Below are positions 47,287 through 57,606 of a DNA stretch of 64,000 nucleotides, one piece after another. The stretch is taken from the NCBI GenBank assembly GCA_030620095.1, contig JAUTXW010002146.1:124001-188000 (forward strand), read 5' to 3'. The stretch's first letter is position 1; the number at the start of each line of letters is the position of its first letter. The stretch comes from Kuschelorhynchus macadamiae. Its lineage: Eukaryota > Arthropoda > Insecta > Coleoptera > Curculionidae. A program made the translations under genes and the position numbers. The notes below the pieces were generated by a model that was given only the letters and a program-made list of their open reading frames with translations, was not told where the DNA came from and ran no database searches.

Positions 47287-50200
47287 CTAGACTTGGTCAG
47301 GTAAAGGTAGGATGCAAATTTTTGCTGTTGGTCGTCTGATAATACCAGCTTTAGTTTTAACATTGACGACTCTTACAACATCATCCTTGCCACGAAAAAC
47401 TTCTGTTATTCTGCCTATGGGCCAGTGCATTGGCATCGTGTTGTCTTCTTTTACTATGACCATGACACCTATATTCACAACACAGTTGCTGTCTTTTGTC
47501 TTCCATTTTGATCTTTGTTGAAGACTAGTTAAATATTCGTTTTTCCAACGCCGCCAAAACTGTTGGTAGATTTTTTGAATCCTTTGGTACTGGCTCAGTC
47601 GATTCAGGGGCATTTCTACGTAATCATTATCGGGAAAAGTCTTTAAAGAATCTCCAATGAGAAAGTGTGCAGGAGTAAGCACTTGAAGATCATTAACGTC
47701 CGATGATAACGGAGTCATAGGTCGCGAATTAAGGATAGCCTCTATCTCGACCGCCAACGTATAAAAAAGTTCGAAAGTCAAATGAGCATCCGCTGCAACC
47801 CTTTTAAAATGATATTTAGCTGACTTTACCGCGCTCTCCCATATGCCGCCAAAGTGTGGTGCTCTGGGCGGAATTAAATCCCAAGAGATATAATTTTCTC
47901 TTAAAAAATGTAAAATATTTTCATCTTTGTGTATTTTTTGCAAAAATTGAAAAGTTTCCCGTAATTCGCGACGCGCGCCAATAAAATTACTTCCATTGTC
48001 CGATAGCAAGGATTGACAAATTCCCCTTCGCGCAATAAATCTTTTTAAAGCAGCTATAAATGTCTCACTACTAAGATCAGTACAAATCTCGAAATGCACT
48101 GCTCTGGTAACTAAACAAATAAAGACGCAAAGATAGGATTTTATCATTTGCCTGTTTCGATTTTTGCTATCTTTTATGAGAAATGGCCCTGCCAGATCCA
48201 CGCCACTCTTAAGGAACGCACGGGCAGGCTTAACTCTAGACTCGGGCAAATCTGCCATTTGATTCACCACGTTCGGTACGGGATTTGCTTTAAAACAGAT
48301 TACACAACTTCTTATAAAAGATTTTATTGCATTTTTTCCGTTAATTATCCAAAATCGTTGTCTAATGGCGGCTAAAGTGGCTTGTGTGCCCGCGTGAAGA
48401 TGTCGTTTATGCTCGTATTCGATAATTAAATTTGAAAATGGATGTTTACTGTTTATAAGTAAAGGATGTTTGTGATCAGGTCCAAGGTCAGAATTTTTTA
48501 TTCGTCCCCCTACACGTAACAATCCAGATTCATCCAGATAAGGATTTAAACTCAAAATTTTGCTGTCATTACTTAGTTTTTTATCTTTTTGTAAATTTTG
48601 AATATCCTTTGTAAACATTTGAGCCTGTGCGATTAAAGTTAATTTTAATAAAGCCTCTTTGTATTCACGAATTGTTAAAGATCCAAAAACTATTTTCTCC
48701 ATTTGATTTTTTATTTTACATGACAAATTGTGAATAAAACGTAATATGTAGGCAAAAACACGCTGTAATTTAGCAAAGGACGAATATTTAGTAAACAGAT
48801 CAAAACCTTGAAAGTTTATTGAATAAAGTGATAAAGTCTCGTCCTTTCTTTTTTCAGGTAGGTTAAAGATCTCATTTTCGCTTGATTCTAAAGGTTCGGG
48901 CCAATGATCAGGCGCTAAAACTAACCACGAAGGTCCCTCCCACCAAAGTTTACTCTCTAAAAGTGAACTAGGCGTCGCCCCTCTTGAAATAATGTCCGCG
49001 GGATTATGATGCGATCTAACGTGACGCCACTGCTTTACTTTAGTCAACTGTTGAACCTCAGCAACACGATTTGCCACAAAACATTTTAAATTCGAAGGTT
49101 CAGAATTTAACCATCCTAAGACAATAGTTGAGTCGGTCCAGTAAAATATGTCAGATTCCGAGAAATTTATTTCTAGTGCCTTGACAACTTTTTCAACTAA
49201 TCGACTTAAAATGACAGCTCCCATTAACTCGAGCCTCGGCAAAGTTTGTGTCTTTAAAGGTGCAACTCTGGCCTTTGCGCATAGCAATGAAACAGTACAG
49301 TTTTTCAATAAATCAACTGACCGAAGCATAACGCATGCGCCGTACGACTTTTCACTACTATCACAAAAGCCATGAATTTGTACATGTATAGTGTTTTTAA
49401 GAATAGCTTGTCTGGGTATTTTAATATTTACTAGACATTTTAAATCTTCACAAAAAGAAATAAAAGACGTTTGAATATCAGGGGGGACAGAATCATCCCA
49501 AGACAGCGATAATTTCCATAAATCTTGTAAGATTAACTTAGCCTGAATAAGAACTGGCCCAGCTAGCCCCAACGGATCAAACAATCTGCTGATAATGCTT
49601 AAAATAGTTCTTTTTGTGACCTTTGTTATTGATGGAGTTTCAAATTCTACCGAAAAACCAAACAAATCTAATTTTGTATCCCACAAAATTCCCAGTGTCT
49701 TTAATTCTTTGTCATCGTTAATAACGTATTGAAAAATATCATTTTCTTGTGTACTTTGCAAAATACTTTGTTCATTCGATGCCCATTTTCTTAAAACAAA
49801 ATGTCCTTTCTCCAAAAGTTCAGAAACTTCCCTACGTAGCTGTATACAACCGTCTATTGTATCACTGCCTGATAAAAAATCATCACAATAGAAATCTCGT
49901 TTTATTGACCTTGAGGCTACCGGAAAAGTGTCCTCACTTTCAATTCCTACTTGAAATAAGCATCTTATAGCTAAAAATGAAGAACAAGCTTGACCATAGG
50001 TAACGGTGTTAAGTCGGTAAATGCCTAAATTCTCGGAGGGATCAAAGCGCCAAATAATCCGCTGAAGATCACGCTGATCCTCCTCCACCGCCACGCATCT
50101 AAACATTTTAGCAATATCTGCAGAAATTACGTAATTATGTTTTCTAAATCGCGCAAGTATAGAAAATAGATCGTCTTGTATTACGGGCCCTGTTTTTAGA

Positions 50201-52617
50201 ACATCGTTTAATGACAGCCCAGAGCTACTTTTCGCACTTGCGTCGAAAACCGTACGTAACTTTGTAGTTAAACTTGATTGTTTTAACACCCCGGGGTGCG
50301 GCAAATAATAACATGTATTTTTTGCATTTATTTCTGAGACTGGGATTAAGGTCATGTGCCCCATGTCGATGTATTCAGACATAAATTCAGAATAAAGGAT
50401 TTTTAACTCAGAATCCTTTTTTAACTTACGCTCTAGAGTGTAAAATCTTTTTAATGACATATCGTAAGAATCACCAAGACACTCAAAATGGTTGCGAACA
50501 GGCAGCCTAACAACAAACTGACCATTGCTATCGCGCCTGGTAGTATTAATAAAATTTTCTTCTACTTCTCGCTCCTCTTTGGAATACATTTTAGTTGTCG
50601 TCTGACACTCTTCTATATTCCAAAAACGTTCTAACTGACCCTGTATATCAGAATTATTGATACGAGAAGTCAAATTACAGAAGGAATTTTCACAAGTATC
50701 GAAATTTGAATTTAATGACCCTGACAAAATGTAGCCCAATTTTGTTTCATACAAGATTTGCTTGTCTTTACCTAAATAAATTTTTGCTTTACCTAAAAGC
50801 TCGTAAAAAATGTCGGCACCCAATAAAATATCAATGTCTGCCGATATATGACATTGAGGGTCTGCCAAAATTACATTATCTGGTAATTTTAAATCGCTAA
50901 TATTAAAAGAAGTGCATGGTATTTTCCCTGTTATTTTATCAACAACCAAAAAATCTAATGTCGAATGAAAATTGTTTTGAGTAGATTTAATTGATGTTTT
51001 TGCTTGCCCCCGTATATTAATGGCACAACCGCTTACACCCGATACCGAGGTCTGAGGTCTTTCTAGATTGAGACCTAATTTTCTAGCCAACTCAGTTGTA
51101 AGAAAACTGCTCATGCTTCCCGAGTCTAAAACACATCTAGCCGCTTCTGCCCGACCTCCCCTTAAGCCGCCAATAACAATTACAGCCGTCGAAAGCAACG
51201 TTTGACGCGGTACGAGTAGCGCCGGCGACCTTTGATGTTGAACTATTTCTCTCTCGCTCGTGTAGCCTGAAAAAGAATCATTTGAATTCTGGGAATATAT
51301 CACTGCGCTCGTTGTTTCCCTATCTTGAGAAATTTGGCTGATATGGCTGGATTGAACTGGTTTGGCTGTCGAGTCGTAATGTAAAAGAGTGTTGTGTTTT
51401 TTATGACACAGTTTGCAATTCGCGGAAGGGCAATTATTTTCATCTAAATGTTCCGACTTAAAACAATTTATACAAAGTTTTAATTTTCGAATTTCTAGTT
51501 CGCGTTTTCTGGGTGATAATTTTAGAAAGTCGCTGCAAGTATAAATGTAATGACCTTTTTTACAAAAATAGCAGGCAAATTTTTTATTTGAATTTGACGT
51601 TAAATGGGATAACCTTTTATCATGTTTTTCTATTTTTCGGTAATGAACTTGATTATTATTTGTCTGTTTCGAATGATCAAAATTATCTAGGGTTTCTAAA
51701 AGTTGACACTTGTTAGAAAGAAATGAAATAAACTGATTATAAGAGGGGAATTGTTGTGGTGATTGAACAGTGTTAGAGACATGTTGTTCCCACTCCTTTT
51801 TAGTCTGAAAATCTAATTTTGTAGAAACTAAATAAATAATTATCGTATCCCAACTGTCAGTCGGTTGTTTAAGGTTTTTTAGCGAACGAATATGACGTTG
51901 TAGTTCGTCTAAAAGTTTTCTTAAACTAGTTTTATTTACATCTTTACTTACTGATACTAATGGCATATCAAATAATAATTTTAAATGGTGATTAACCGTA
52001 ATGCGGTTATTTTGAAATCTGTTACAAAGCAAATCCCATGCGATTATATAATTATCATTGGTGGTTTCATAGTGATCTATAATATTTTTTGCGGCACCAC
52101 ATAGACAGCCCTTAAGGTACCTTAATTTTGTGCTATCTGACGTTCTTTGATCTTCATGAATTAAGGCCTTAAAAGCGTCATGGAACTGGGACCAATTTTC
52201 CCGCAGCCCATCGAAAGTAGGCAAATTAATCGGTGGTAGATTTATTCGATCCCGAATCGCAAATTGGGGCTCGACATTTAAAGCTGATTGTTGAGAGTTT
52301 GCTGATTTATACTGAGTAATATATCTATTGGCCTTGCCCATAGAATCATAAAATTCAGCTTCAAATGTCTGCCTCTCCTTTCTATGATTTTTTATTTTTG
52401 TGGCACTGACATCATTGACTTCTAACTCAGTCGAAATTTGATCGAAATCGCAATAGGTTTTGTCAATCTTTTCTATGCGGACCTGTAGCTCCTCAATCGA
52501 ATGTAAATTAAGATCAAAATCTCCCACAAATTTAGTGAAACCAGCCAATTTGGCTTTGTAACAATCTCTAACATTTTTTAAGCTATTAATTTTAGCTTCT
52601 AAATCTTCGTCACTCAT
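47287..52617 (-). CDS. BEL/Pao Gag-Pol polyprotein, 1776 codons, intact
   Basis: Single open frame encoding all enzymes of a BEL/Pao element. Residues 1-330 are Gag (INLPPINLPTFDG, YLKGCLCGAAKNII). Zinc knuckles lie at C349-C361 (CYFCKKGHYIYTC) and C382-C396, with a third Cys/His cluster from C401. The aspartic protease has D498 (CVLDSGSMSSFL). The reverse transcriptase has D834 (SADIAKMFR) and YCDD at 910-913 (YCDDFLSGSD). RNase H has D1086, E1130 and D1162. The integrase has a zinc-binding H1406/C1438/C1441 region and catalytic D1474 (GVDLAGPF), D1540 (LLSDNGSNF) and E1594 (GIWESAVK). The C-terminal domain (QFWRRWKNEYL, VNIGVMVIVKEDN) is typical of Pao integrases. All catalytic residues are present. 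Gag and Pol share one frame, as is usual for the group. The first Met after a 517-bp leader is the start. Confidence 0.97.
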   Translation of the reverse strand: MSDEDLEAKINSLKNVRDCYKAKLAGFTKFVGDFDLNLHSIEELQVRIEKIDKTYCDFDQISTELEVNDVSATKIKNHRKERQTFEAEFYDSMGKANRYITQYKSANSQQSALNVEPQFAIRDRINLPPINLPTFDGLRENWSQFHDAFKALIHEDQRTSDSTKLRYLKGCLCGAAKNIIDHYETTNDNYIIAWDLLCNRFQNNRITVNHHLKLLFDMPLVSVSKDVNKTSLRKLLDELQRHIRSLKNLKQPTDSWDTIIIYLVSTKLDFQTKKEWEQHVSNTVQSPQQFPSYNQFISFLSNKCQLLETLDNFDHSKQTNNNQVHYRKIEKHDKRLSHLTSNSNKKFACYFCKKGHYIYTCSDFLKLSPRKRELEIRKLKLCINCFKSEHLDENNCPSANCKLCHKKHNTLLHYDSTAKPVQSSHISQISQDRETTSAVIYSQNSNDSFSGYTSEREIVQHQRSPALLVPRQTLLSTAVIVIGGLRGGRAEAARCVLDSGSMSSFLTTELARKLGLNLERPQTSVSGVSGCAINIRGQAKTSIKSTQNNFHSTLDFLVVDKITGKIPCTSFNISDLKLPDNVILADPQCHISADIDILLGADIFYELLGKAKIYLGKDKQILYETKLGYILSGSLNSNFDTCENSFCNLTSRINNSDIQGQLERFWNIEECQTTTKMYSKEEREVEENFINTTRRDSNGQFVVRLPVRNHFECLGDSYDMSLKRFYTLERKLKKDSELKILYSEFMSEYIDMGHMTLIPVSEINAKNTCYYLPHPGVLKQSSLTTKLRTVFDASAKSSSGLSLNDVLKTGPVIQDDLFSILARFRKHNYVISADIAKMFRCVAVEEDQRDLQRIIWRFDPSENLGIYRLNTVTYGQACSSFLAIRCLFQVGIESEDTFPVASRSIKRDFYCDDFLSGSDTIDGCIQLRREVSELLEKGHFVLRKWASNEQSILQSTQENDIFQYVINDDKELKTLGILWDTKLDLFGFSVEFETPSITKVTKRTILSIISRLFDPLGLAGPVLIQAKLILQDLWKLSLSWDDSVPPDIQTSFISFCEDLKCLVNIKIPRQAILKNTIHVQIHGFCDSSEKSYGACVMLRSVDLLKNCTVSLLCAKARVAPLKTQTLPRLELMGAVILSRLVEKVVKALEINFSESDIFYWTDSTIVLGWLNSEPSNLKCFVANRVAEVQQLTKVKQWRHVRSHHNPADIISRGATPSSLLESKLWWEGPSWLVLAPDHWPEPLESSENEIFNLPEKRKDETLSLYSINFQGFDLFTKYSSFAKLQRVFAYILRFIHNLSCKIKNQMEKIVFGSLTIREYKEALLKLTLIAQAQMFTKDIQNLQKDKKLSNDSKILSLNPYLDESGLLRVGGRIKNSDLGPDHKHPLLINSKHPFSNLIIEYEHKRHLHAGTQATLAAIRQRFWIINGKNAIKSFIRSCVICFKANPVPNVVNQMADLPESRVKPARAFLKSGVDLAGPFLIKDSKNRNRQMIKSYLCVFICLVTRAVHFEICTDLSSETFIAALKRFIARRGICQSLLSDNGSNFIGARRELRETFQFLQKIHKDENILHFLRENYISWDLIPPRAPHFGGIWESAVKSAKYHFKRVAADAHLTFELFYTLAVEIEAILNSRPMTPLSSDVNDLQVLTPAHFLIGDSLKTFPDNDYVEMPLNRLSQYQRIQKIYQQFWRRWKNEYLTSLQQRSKWKTKDSNCVVNIGVMVIVKEDNTMPMHWPIGRITEVFRGKDDVVRVVNVKTKAGIIRRPTAKICILPLPDQV

Positions 52618-53109
52618 GATTTATTATTAAAATGACTAATAAATAAAAATGTGTGACTTCGTAATGAAAATGACTACCTATATAAAGTGAAAATGTTTTT
52701 ATTTAGATATTTTTTTTTTTTTAAAGTTGCAGCGAATGACTTAAATATTTAGTAAATAAAATTTATCACGAATGTCTTGATAAAAGCTATTCCTTTAAAT
52801 TTGCCGTAGCACAAACTGAGAGGAGGCGACAGATGCACTTAGACACGCTGACTGTTCTAAATAATGACTAATAAAATGGAACAGACTTACAGTTCAGTTG
52901 CACTTTGGTCCAATGGCACTTGTCAAACACTAAACAATGGCTTTTTAGTGTCTTGTTTTCTTTTAAGCAAATATCACTGTGCGAATGACTTGCACTGTCC
53001 GATTCACTTATAAATTAAGAATGTCTTGTGCGTAATGTCTTGCACTGGTTTCCCGCGGAATAATGGCTTTTTCACGAGAAACTGTCCCAAATTCAAGGTA
53101 AAATGACTT

Positions 53110-53127
53110 ATCCGGCTCGAAGGACCA
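53110..53127 (-). other. primer-binding site, tRNA-Tyr
   Basis: The + strand ATCCGGCTCGAAGGACCA equals the 3' end of insect tRNA-Tyr including CCA as I recall it, so the - strand transcript can anneal to it over 18 nt. It starts 7 bases inside the 5' LTR boundary. Confidence 0.85.
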
Positions 53128-53134
53128 ATAAATA

Positions 53135-53469
53135 TGGAGGTATTTTACCATATACTTTGACAAAAATGCTGGTTAATGTTTTTTAGGACTGTATATTAAA
53201 GACTTATTGTACAAACAAAACTAATTACTAAAATTTGGAACATTGCGTAAAAGTCCTTGAAGATGGGGAAAACGATCGTCACACCCCCACGTCTAGAGTG
53301 CGAGTCTCTGGCTTCTCCTCGCGCTTGCGGCTTCCTTGCAGTCGCTAGTCCGAAGAGTGCCGGCCAATCACACGCGCTCTCTGATCAAATCTTCCAGAAG
53401 CAAGGTATGCGAGGTACAGTGGTCCGTGCTGTCGAATTAGCAGAGCAAAATACTTTTTGGGTCCAAACA
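53135..53469 (-). repeat. BEL/Pao 5' LTR
   Basis: Upstream LTR for the - strand transcript, identical by eye to 46895-47229. Contains the promoter of the element, although no individual core element was singled out. Confidence 0.97.
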
Positions 53470-53576
53470 AGAATTGCAGCATGTAAAACGGCTTTAATGA
53501 ATTAAAATGTGTAAAAAATCACAATAGCGATTTTGTGGGTTAGTCAACTTATTGCACTCATAGCCTCATATAATAT

Positions 53577-54720
53577 ACAGGGTATTCCATAAGAAAAAAC
53601 AAAAGTTTGGTAAATAAGTCCGATTTTTTATAATCAATTGTTTTTTGTGATATGTTATAAAAATTCTAGAACTTTTGTATTTAAAGTTTTTTGCTATCTT
53701 TTTAAATAATCGAGATACGGGTGTGGAAGACCGGAAAGCACAATAATTCCTCATCTTGCTACCAAAACAATAGCAAGAGAAAACAGCGTCTCAACTTTAA
53801 AATTACATTGTAGAAAAACAGCAGAAACAAAACAATACAATACAAAAAACAATATCGTAGGAAAACATTTAATACATTAAAAAAAATGCCAGCCTCCTCA
53901 ATTCGTCTACATTCGCTGCTTTTTTATACATCACATTTTTAAGGTGTCCCCATAAAACGTAGTCGAGGGGCGTCAGGTCCGGAGACCGAGGTGGCCACTC
54001 TATTCTCCCCTACGTCCAATCCATCTTTCAAAAAAACATTGTCTAAATATTTCCGAACATTCGAGCAAAATGCAGTGGAGCACCATCCTGCCGAAACCAT
54101 ATTTCTTCATTTAAAGCATCACTACCAAACAAAAATGAAGTTTAAGTACTTGATACAGCAGGTAAAATAAGAAACTTACGGTTATTCGAAAATAGTTCTG
54201 CAATAGCTGGGACAATTTCTCCATTCTTCCATGAAGAAGGGACCGATTATTTTTGCACGTTTATACCACACCAAAGATTTCTCTTTTGGGAAATTGGGTA
54301 TCATTTTCACGTAGCCAATGTGGATTTTTCTTGGCCAAATATCGACAATTATGTCTGTTAACTTTTGTATTAAAAAAAAATGATTTCACAAAATTTCAAG
54401 CGCTCATCGTGATCATCCCCAGAGAGTTTTTTGCACCAAAGTTATTTTGTATGAATGAAACTTTTCGGTTTTTAGAAGTCGGTCTACGGACATGTGTGAG
54501 ACGTCGTTTCCACTTCCTAATGTTCTGGCAGAAAGTTACTGATTTTTTTTCTAAACTAATTATGACATTCCATCTGTTGCGCTCTTAGGTCTGCCAGAAC
54601 GTATACCAATATTCACGAAATGTTTTGTTAATTTTACTTACGGCAGATATTCCACTGTGTTTTTTTGTCCGCATTACGATATTTATATTGAAAATAAGCT
54701 TTTCTTTCAGTTAATTAGCG
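53577..54720 (-). pseudogene. mariner-like transposase relic (IS630 superfamily)
   Basis: From the right: HTH remnants with KINKTFRE-type bases (54600-54660), KVNRHNCRYLAKKNPHWLRE, IGPFFMEEW, then FRQDGAPLHFAR with the second catalytic Asp, RWIGRRG, WPPRSPDLTPLDYVLWGHLK with the third, and KAANVDELRR. The first Asp motif near 54450-54500 is not legible. Multiple frameshifts. The left edge TACAGGGTATTCC at 53577 is a plausible terminus, 6 bp beyond the DUF7869-like element. It was probably present before the latter inserted nearby. Confidence 0.78.
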
Positions 54721-55713
54721 TAGTTTACTACATTACGGATATTTTTATAAAAATTTCAATCGACCTGATGATTATTACGCTTGAATATCTATAATGTACC
54801 CGTTAAGTGTCTTTACAGGCCTCAACTGCCTGTTCGGCGTTTAAAGAATCATTTCTCTATTGTAACGTAAATTACTAATGTTCTAGTAGTATATTATGCC
54901 ACAAGTGCCGAACACACGAATATGATATGTGCTTCTCGCTCGTCTTTTACGCTGTGCTTTTTCTAAGGCTGCATAGGAAACTTTTTGAAAATTAAATTAA
55001 TAATTTATTGTTTGCATTGAAAATACCTCATTTCTCACTATGTGACATCACACTGTGCGAAATAATATTTATCACTAGTCAGTTCTTGGCTCCACGATAG
55101 ACTATGGAAAATATTATTTCGCACAGTGTAAAATTTTCATAGTAGGAGTCGTAGAAAAATACTGCTATGGCTGGTTCTATAAAGTCAAATAGGAGTTCTA
55201 ACTTCTTGCAGTGTTGAATAAGAATAGTCTAATTCTAAACTTTTTTTTTCAGGAAAATTTTGGCATATAGGTTCAAAGATAGTAAAGAGATTGCCCCTAA
55301 AATACTCAAGAATTGAGCCTGAAACATGTGCAGAATATCTCGGAGAGGATACCTTAGTTCATCACATGTAAATGCTTAGATCTCTTTTGACCTAGTTCGG
55401 TTTACTCAGGATGTAAATTTTACTGAGATTTGAACGTTTAGGGAAGACGTGTCTAATCAGAATATACTCTGCGATAGTAGTTTGTTTATTATATACGTTA
55501 AAATTAGACTACATGATACTATGCCTGTGATAATTAAATAAAAATGTACATAAAAATACAAGTCTTTTATTTTTTACTGTTTATAGTGCTCCCACATCAA
55601 AAGCAGTAAAAACGTAATATCTGTCTTTCTACGCCACGTCATAAAGATTTAATATGCAAGTGCTGCTACCAAGTGTCTAATCGATGCACTTACGACCCGT
55701 ACGCCTGCTTATA
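54721..55713. other. no gene seen; contains a short hairpin
   Basis: Apart from the inverted repeat at 55050-55129, nothing is recognisable. Confidence 0.4.
55050..55129. repeat. 80-bp inverted repeat (hairpin)
   Basis: ACACTGTGCGAAATAATATT at 55050-55069 is mirrored by AATATTATTTCGCACAGTGT at 55110-55129 around a 40-bp loop. It may be a minimal MITE; no target duplication was settled. Confidence 0.8.
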
Positions 55714-55921
55714 TATAGTCAAAAGCAGTGTTATCGTGCGGGTCATACGATTTATCAACGACAAACTTTTTAAGTTTGTTTGTCTTTTATTACCTGTAAT
55801 CATATCCTCCGCATAAAATCCGAAAGATGAATTAGATAGACCTATGATATTTTCATATGAAAAAAGAGGATAAACATAAATACCAGCAGTTGCAAAAATC
55901 TTTGAGCGATGTCACTTCAAA

Positions 55922-57178
55922 ATGAGTAATAGAAAACAATTTTCGGGTTTTTCGCATCCACAAGCGAAAAAAATGGTATTAAATCTAATAAAATATTACG
56001 AAAATGAAAATTCACCGGCCAATATCCAGAAAACAGTAGCAAAAGCTCTGGGAATCGGTATAAGGACTATGCACAAAAATTGTGGTTGAAAAAAAGCATA
56101 ATTTACTACCGAAGAAAATTAAAAAATGTACACGAAAAAAGCCAAGAAGACTTAAGTGACAATGTAAAAGTGGATGTTCGTAATGCAATTTACGATTTAT
56201 ACAAATCAAAAACTAATATAACCCTTCAAGTTTTAAAAGAAGCTTTAAAAAATCGAGGCATATTGGAAATTGGGCTAAAATCGTCAAAATTAATAAAAAT
56301 GTTGGGTTTTCGATATAAAAAGGACTGTAATCGAAGATTTTTATTCCAGTTGCCACATATAGCAAGTCAGCGTATCCAGTTTTTAAAGAAAGTTCACGGA
56401 AAATGTTAATTCAAAACTTAGAAAAGTGGTATTTTTAGACGAGACTTGGATATTTTCTAATGGAAGTGGTTCGAAATCTTGGCAGGACGAGTCTGTAAAA
56501 AGTGTCAAGAGAAAAAAGGGATGTGGGACGGGAAAACGGTTCATCATTTTGCATGCAAGTTCTTCAACAGGATTTCTCCCAAGTGCAAGTTTACTGTTTT
56601 CCTCAACATCCAAAAGTATGAACTACCATGATAATATGAACTGTGAACTGTTTGAAAAGTGGTTAAAAGAACAACTGATTCCAAATTTCGATGCTCCATC
56701 TTTAATCATTCTGAACAATGCATCTTATCATTCAAGAATCTTAAATAAACAACCTACTTCATCCTGGAAGAAAAGTGATATTTATGACTGGCTAATAAAA
56801 TAAAAACAAAATCCTTTACCCAATATGCTGAAAATAGAACTTCTTTTAATGGCAAAATCTATTAAAAAACCAATAATATATGCCGTAGATCAAATATTAC
56901 GGGAAAATGGACATCAGGTTTTACGACTACCGCCATACCATTGCCAGTTTAACGCCATAGCGCTAATATGGGCTGGGAAAAAATCATATTACGAAAAACA
57001 CGTAACGATGGTCTTACATCAGATGAAGTGCAAATTGTTTGGCAAGATTCATTAAATTATATAACGCCGGAGTACTGGAAGAAATCTGTGGAACATACTG
57101 AGAAATTAATACCATGATCATTGCGCCGTTTGAGGACGACTCAGAAGATGAGGACTTTTTAAGTGATAATATTTTTTA
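55922..57178 (+). pseudogene. IS630/DDE_3-like transposase, catalytically altered
   Basis: ATG at 55922 begins MSNRKQFSGFSHPQAKKMVL. A one-base shift near 56080 leads into SDNVKVDVRNAIYDLYKSKT, then LIKMLGFRYKK and further shifts before VVFLDETWIFSNG with the first catalytic Asp. The second catalytic position reads IILNNASYHS, where the family has D-N-A, so Asp has become Asn. The third reads PPYHCQFNAIALIWA where NPIE is normal, so Glu has become Ala. The acidic C-terminus DDSEDEDFLSDNIF ends at 57178. With two catalytic residues lost and several frame breaks it is dead. Same leader as the fragment at 8905. Confidence 0.85.
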
Positions 57179-57460
57179 GTTTGTAATATTAAAAAGTTTC
57201 TGAAGGATTATATTAGTCTTTGACTTGTATAAATCACAAATTGCATTATGAATATCCATTTTTGCATTGTAACATAAGTCTTTTGCCTTTGGATTTTTTC
57301 GTGCACATTTTTTAATCTTCTTCGGAATTAAATTATGCTTTTTTTTCATGCACAAGTTTCTGTACATTCCTTATACCGATTCTCAAAGCTTTTGCCACTG
57401 GCTCCTGGATATTAGCCAGTCAATTTTAATTTAAAATTTTTTTTATTAGATTTGACTTTT
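57176..57460 (-). pseudogene. inverted copy of the DDE_3-like transposase N-terminal region
   Basis: On the - strand: KKKHNLIPKKIKKCARKNPK and NAKMDIHNAICDLYKSKTNI, matching KSGCS-side sequence of the forward gene (56090-56220), preceded by VAKALRIG-type text. It lies tail-to-tail with the forward gene. Confidence 0.8.
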
Positions 57461-57543
57461 TTATTAATTATAAGACAAAATTTGATATATAAAAATTGGT
57501 AAAATCGCTTTACCAGAAACTCGGGACTAACGAAAAATACAGG

Positions 57544-57544
<1 letters not shown>

Positions 57545-57604
<60 letters not shown>
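57545..57604. repeat. (TA)n array
   Basis: 60 bp of TA just beyond the IS630-like element. Confidence 0.95.

Positions 57605-57606
<2 letters not shown>

Larger units (their letters stand above)
46895..53469 (-). mobile_element. complete BEL/Pao LTR retrotransposon
   Basis: 6575 bp, transcribed on the - strand. Two LTRs of 335 bp (46895-47229 and 53135-53469), each TG...CA, appear identical base for base on inspection. The target duplication AGAAT flanks both sides (46890-46894, 53470-53474). A tRNA-Tyr primer-binding site, one uninterrupted gag-pol frame and a purine-rich tract are present. No env-like frame. Identical LTRs plus an intact reading frame indicate very recent insertion. It sits inside a TTAA MITE. 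Confidence 0.97.
46756..53493. mobile_element. palindromic TTAA MITE, copy 2, split by BEL/Pao
   Basis: Left part 46756-46894 and right part 53475-53493 (after the BEL duplication) together equal the 155-bp palindrome at 19527-19681, flanked by TTAA (46752-46755 and 53494-53497). The BEL/Pao element inserted near its right end at AGAAT. Confidence 0.88.
43743..53570 (-). mobile_element. DUF7869-like TIR element, carrying nested insertions
   Basis: The two ends are inverted repeats of about 35 bp: left TATGAAGCTATGAGTGCAAT (43743) and right, read inwards, TATGAGGCTATGAGTGCAAT (53570). Both continue into AGTGGACTAAGCC / AGTTGACTAACCC. Without the MITE and BEL insertions the element would be about 3.1 kb. 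It encloses only the DUF7869-like gene (44095-45905). The motif AGTGGACTAAGC recurs inverted at about 43955, direct at 46067 and, reduced, inverted at about 46632, a pattern like subterminal transposase-binding sites. Target duplication is unresolved (AT or TA possible). No known superfamily was matched to these ends, so this is a candidate new transposon type. Confidence 0.6.
55714..57470 (+). mobile_element. IS630/DDE_3-like element with inverted 5' copy at its 3' side
   Basis: Begins with the leader also found at 8905-9140, contains a decayed transposase (55922-57178), and finishes with an inverted copy of the transposase N-terminal region (57176-57460). Outer limits are approximate; the right end lies before the (TA)n at 57545. 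Confidence 0.7.
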
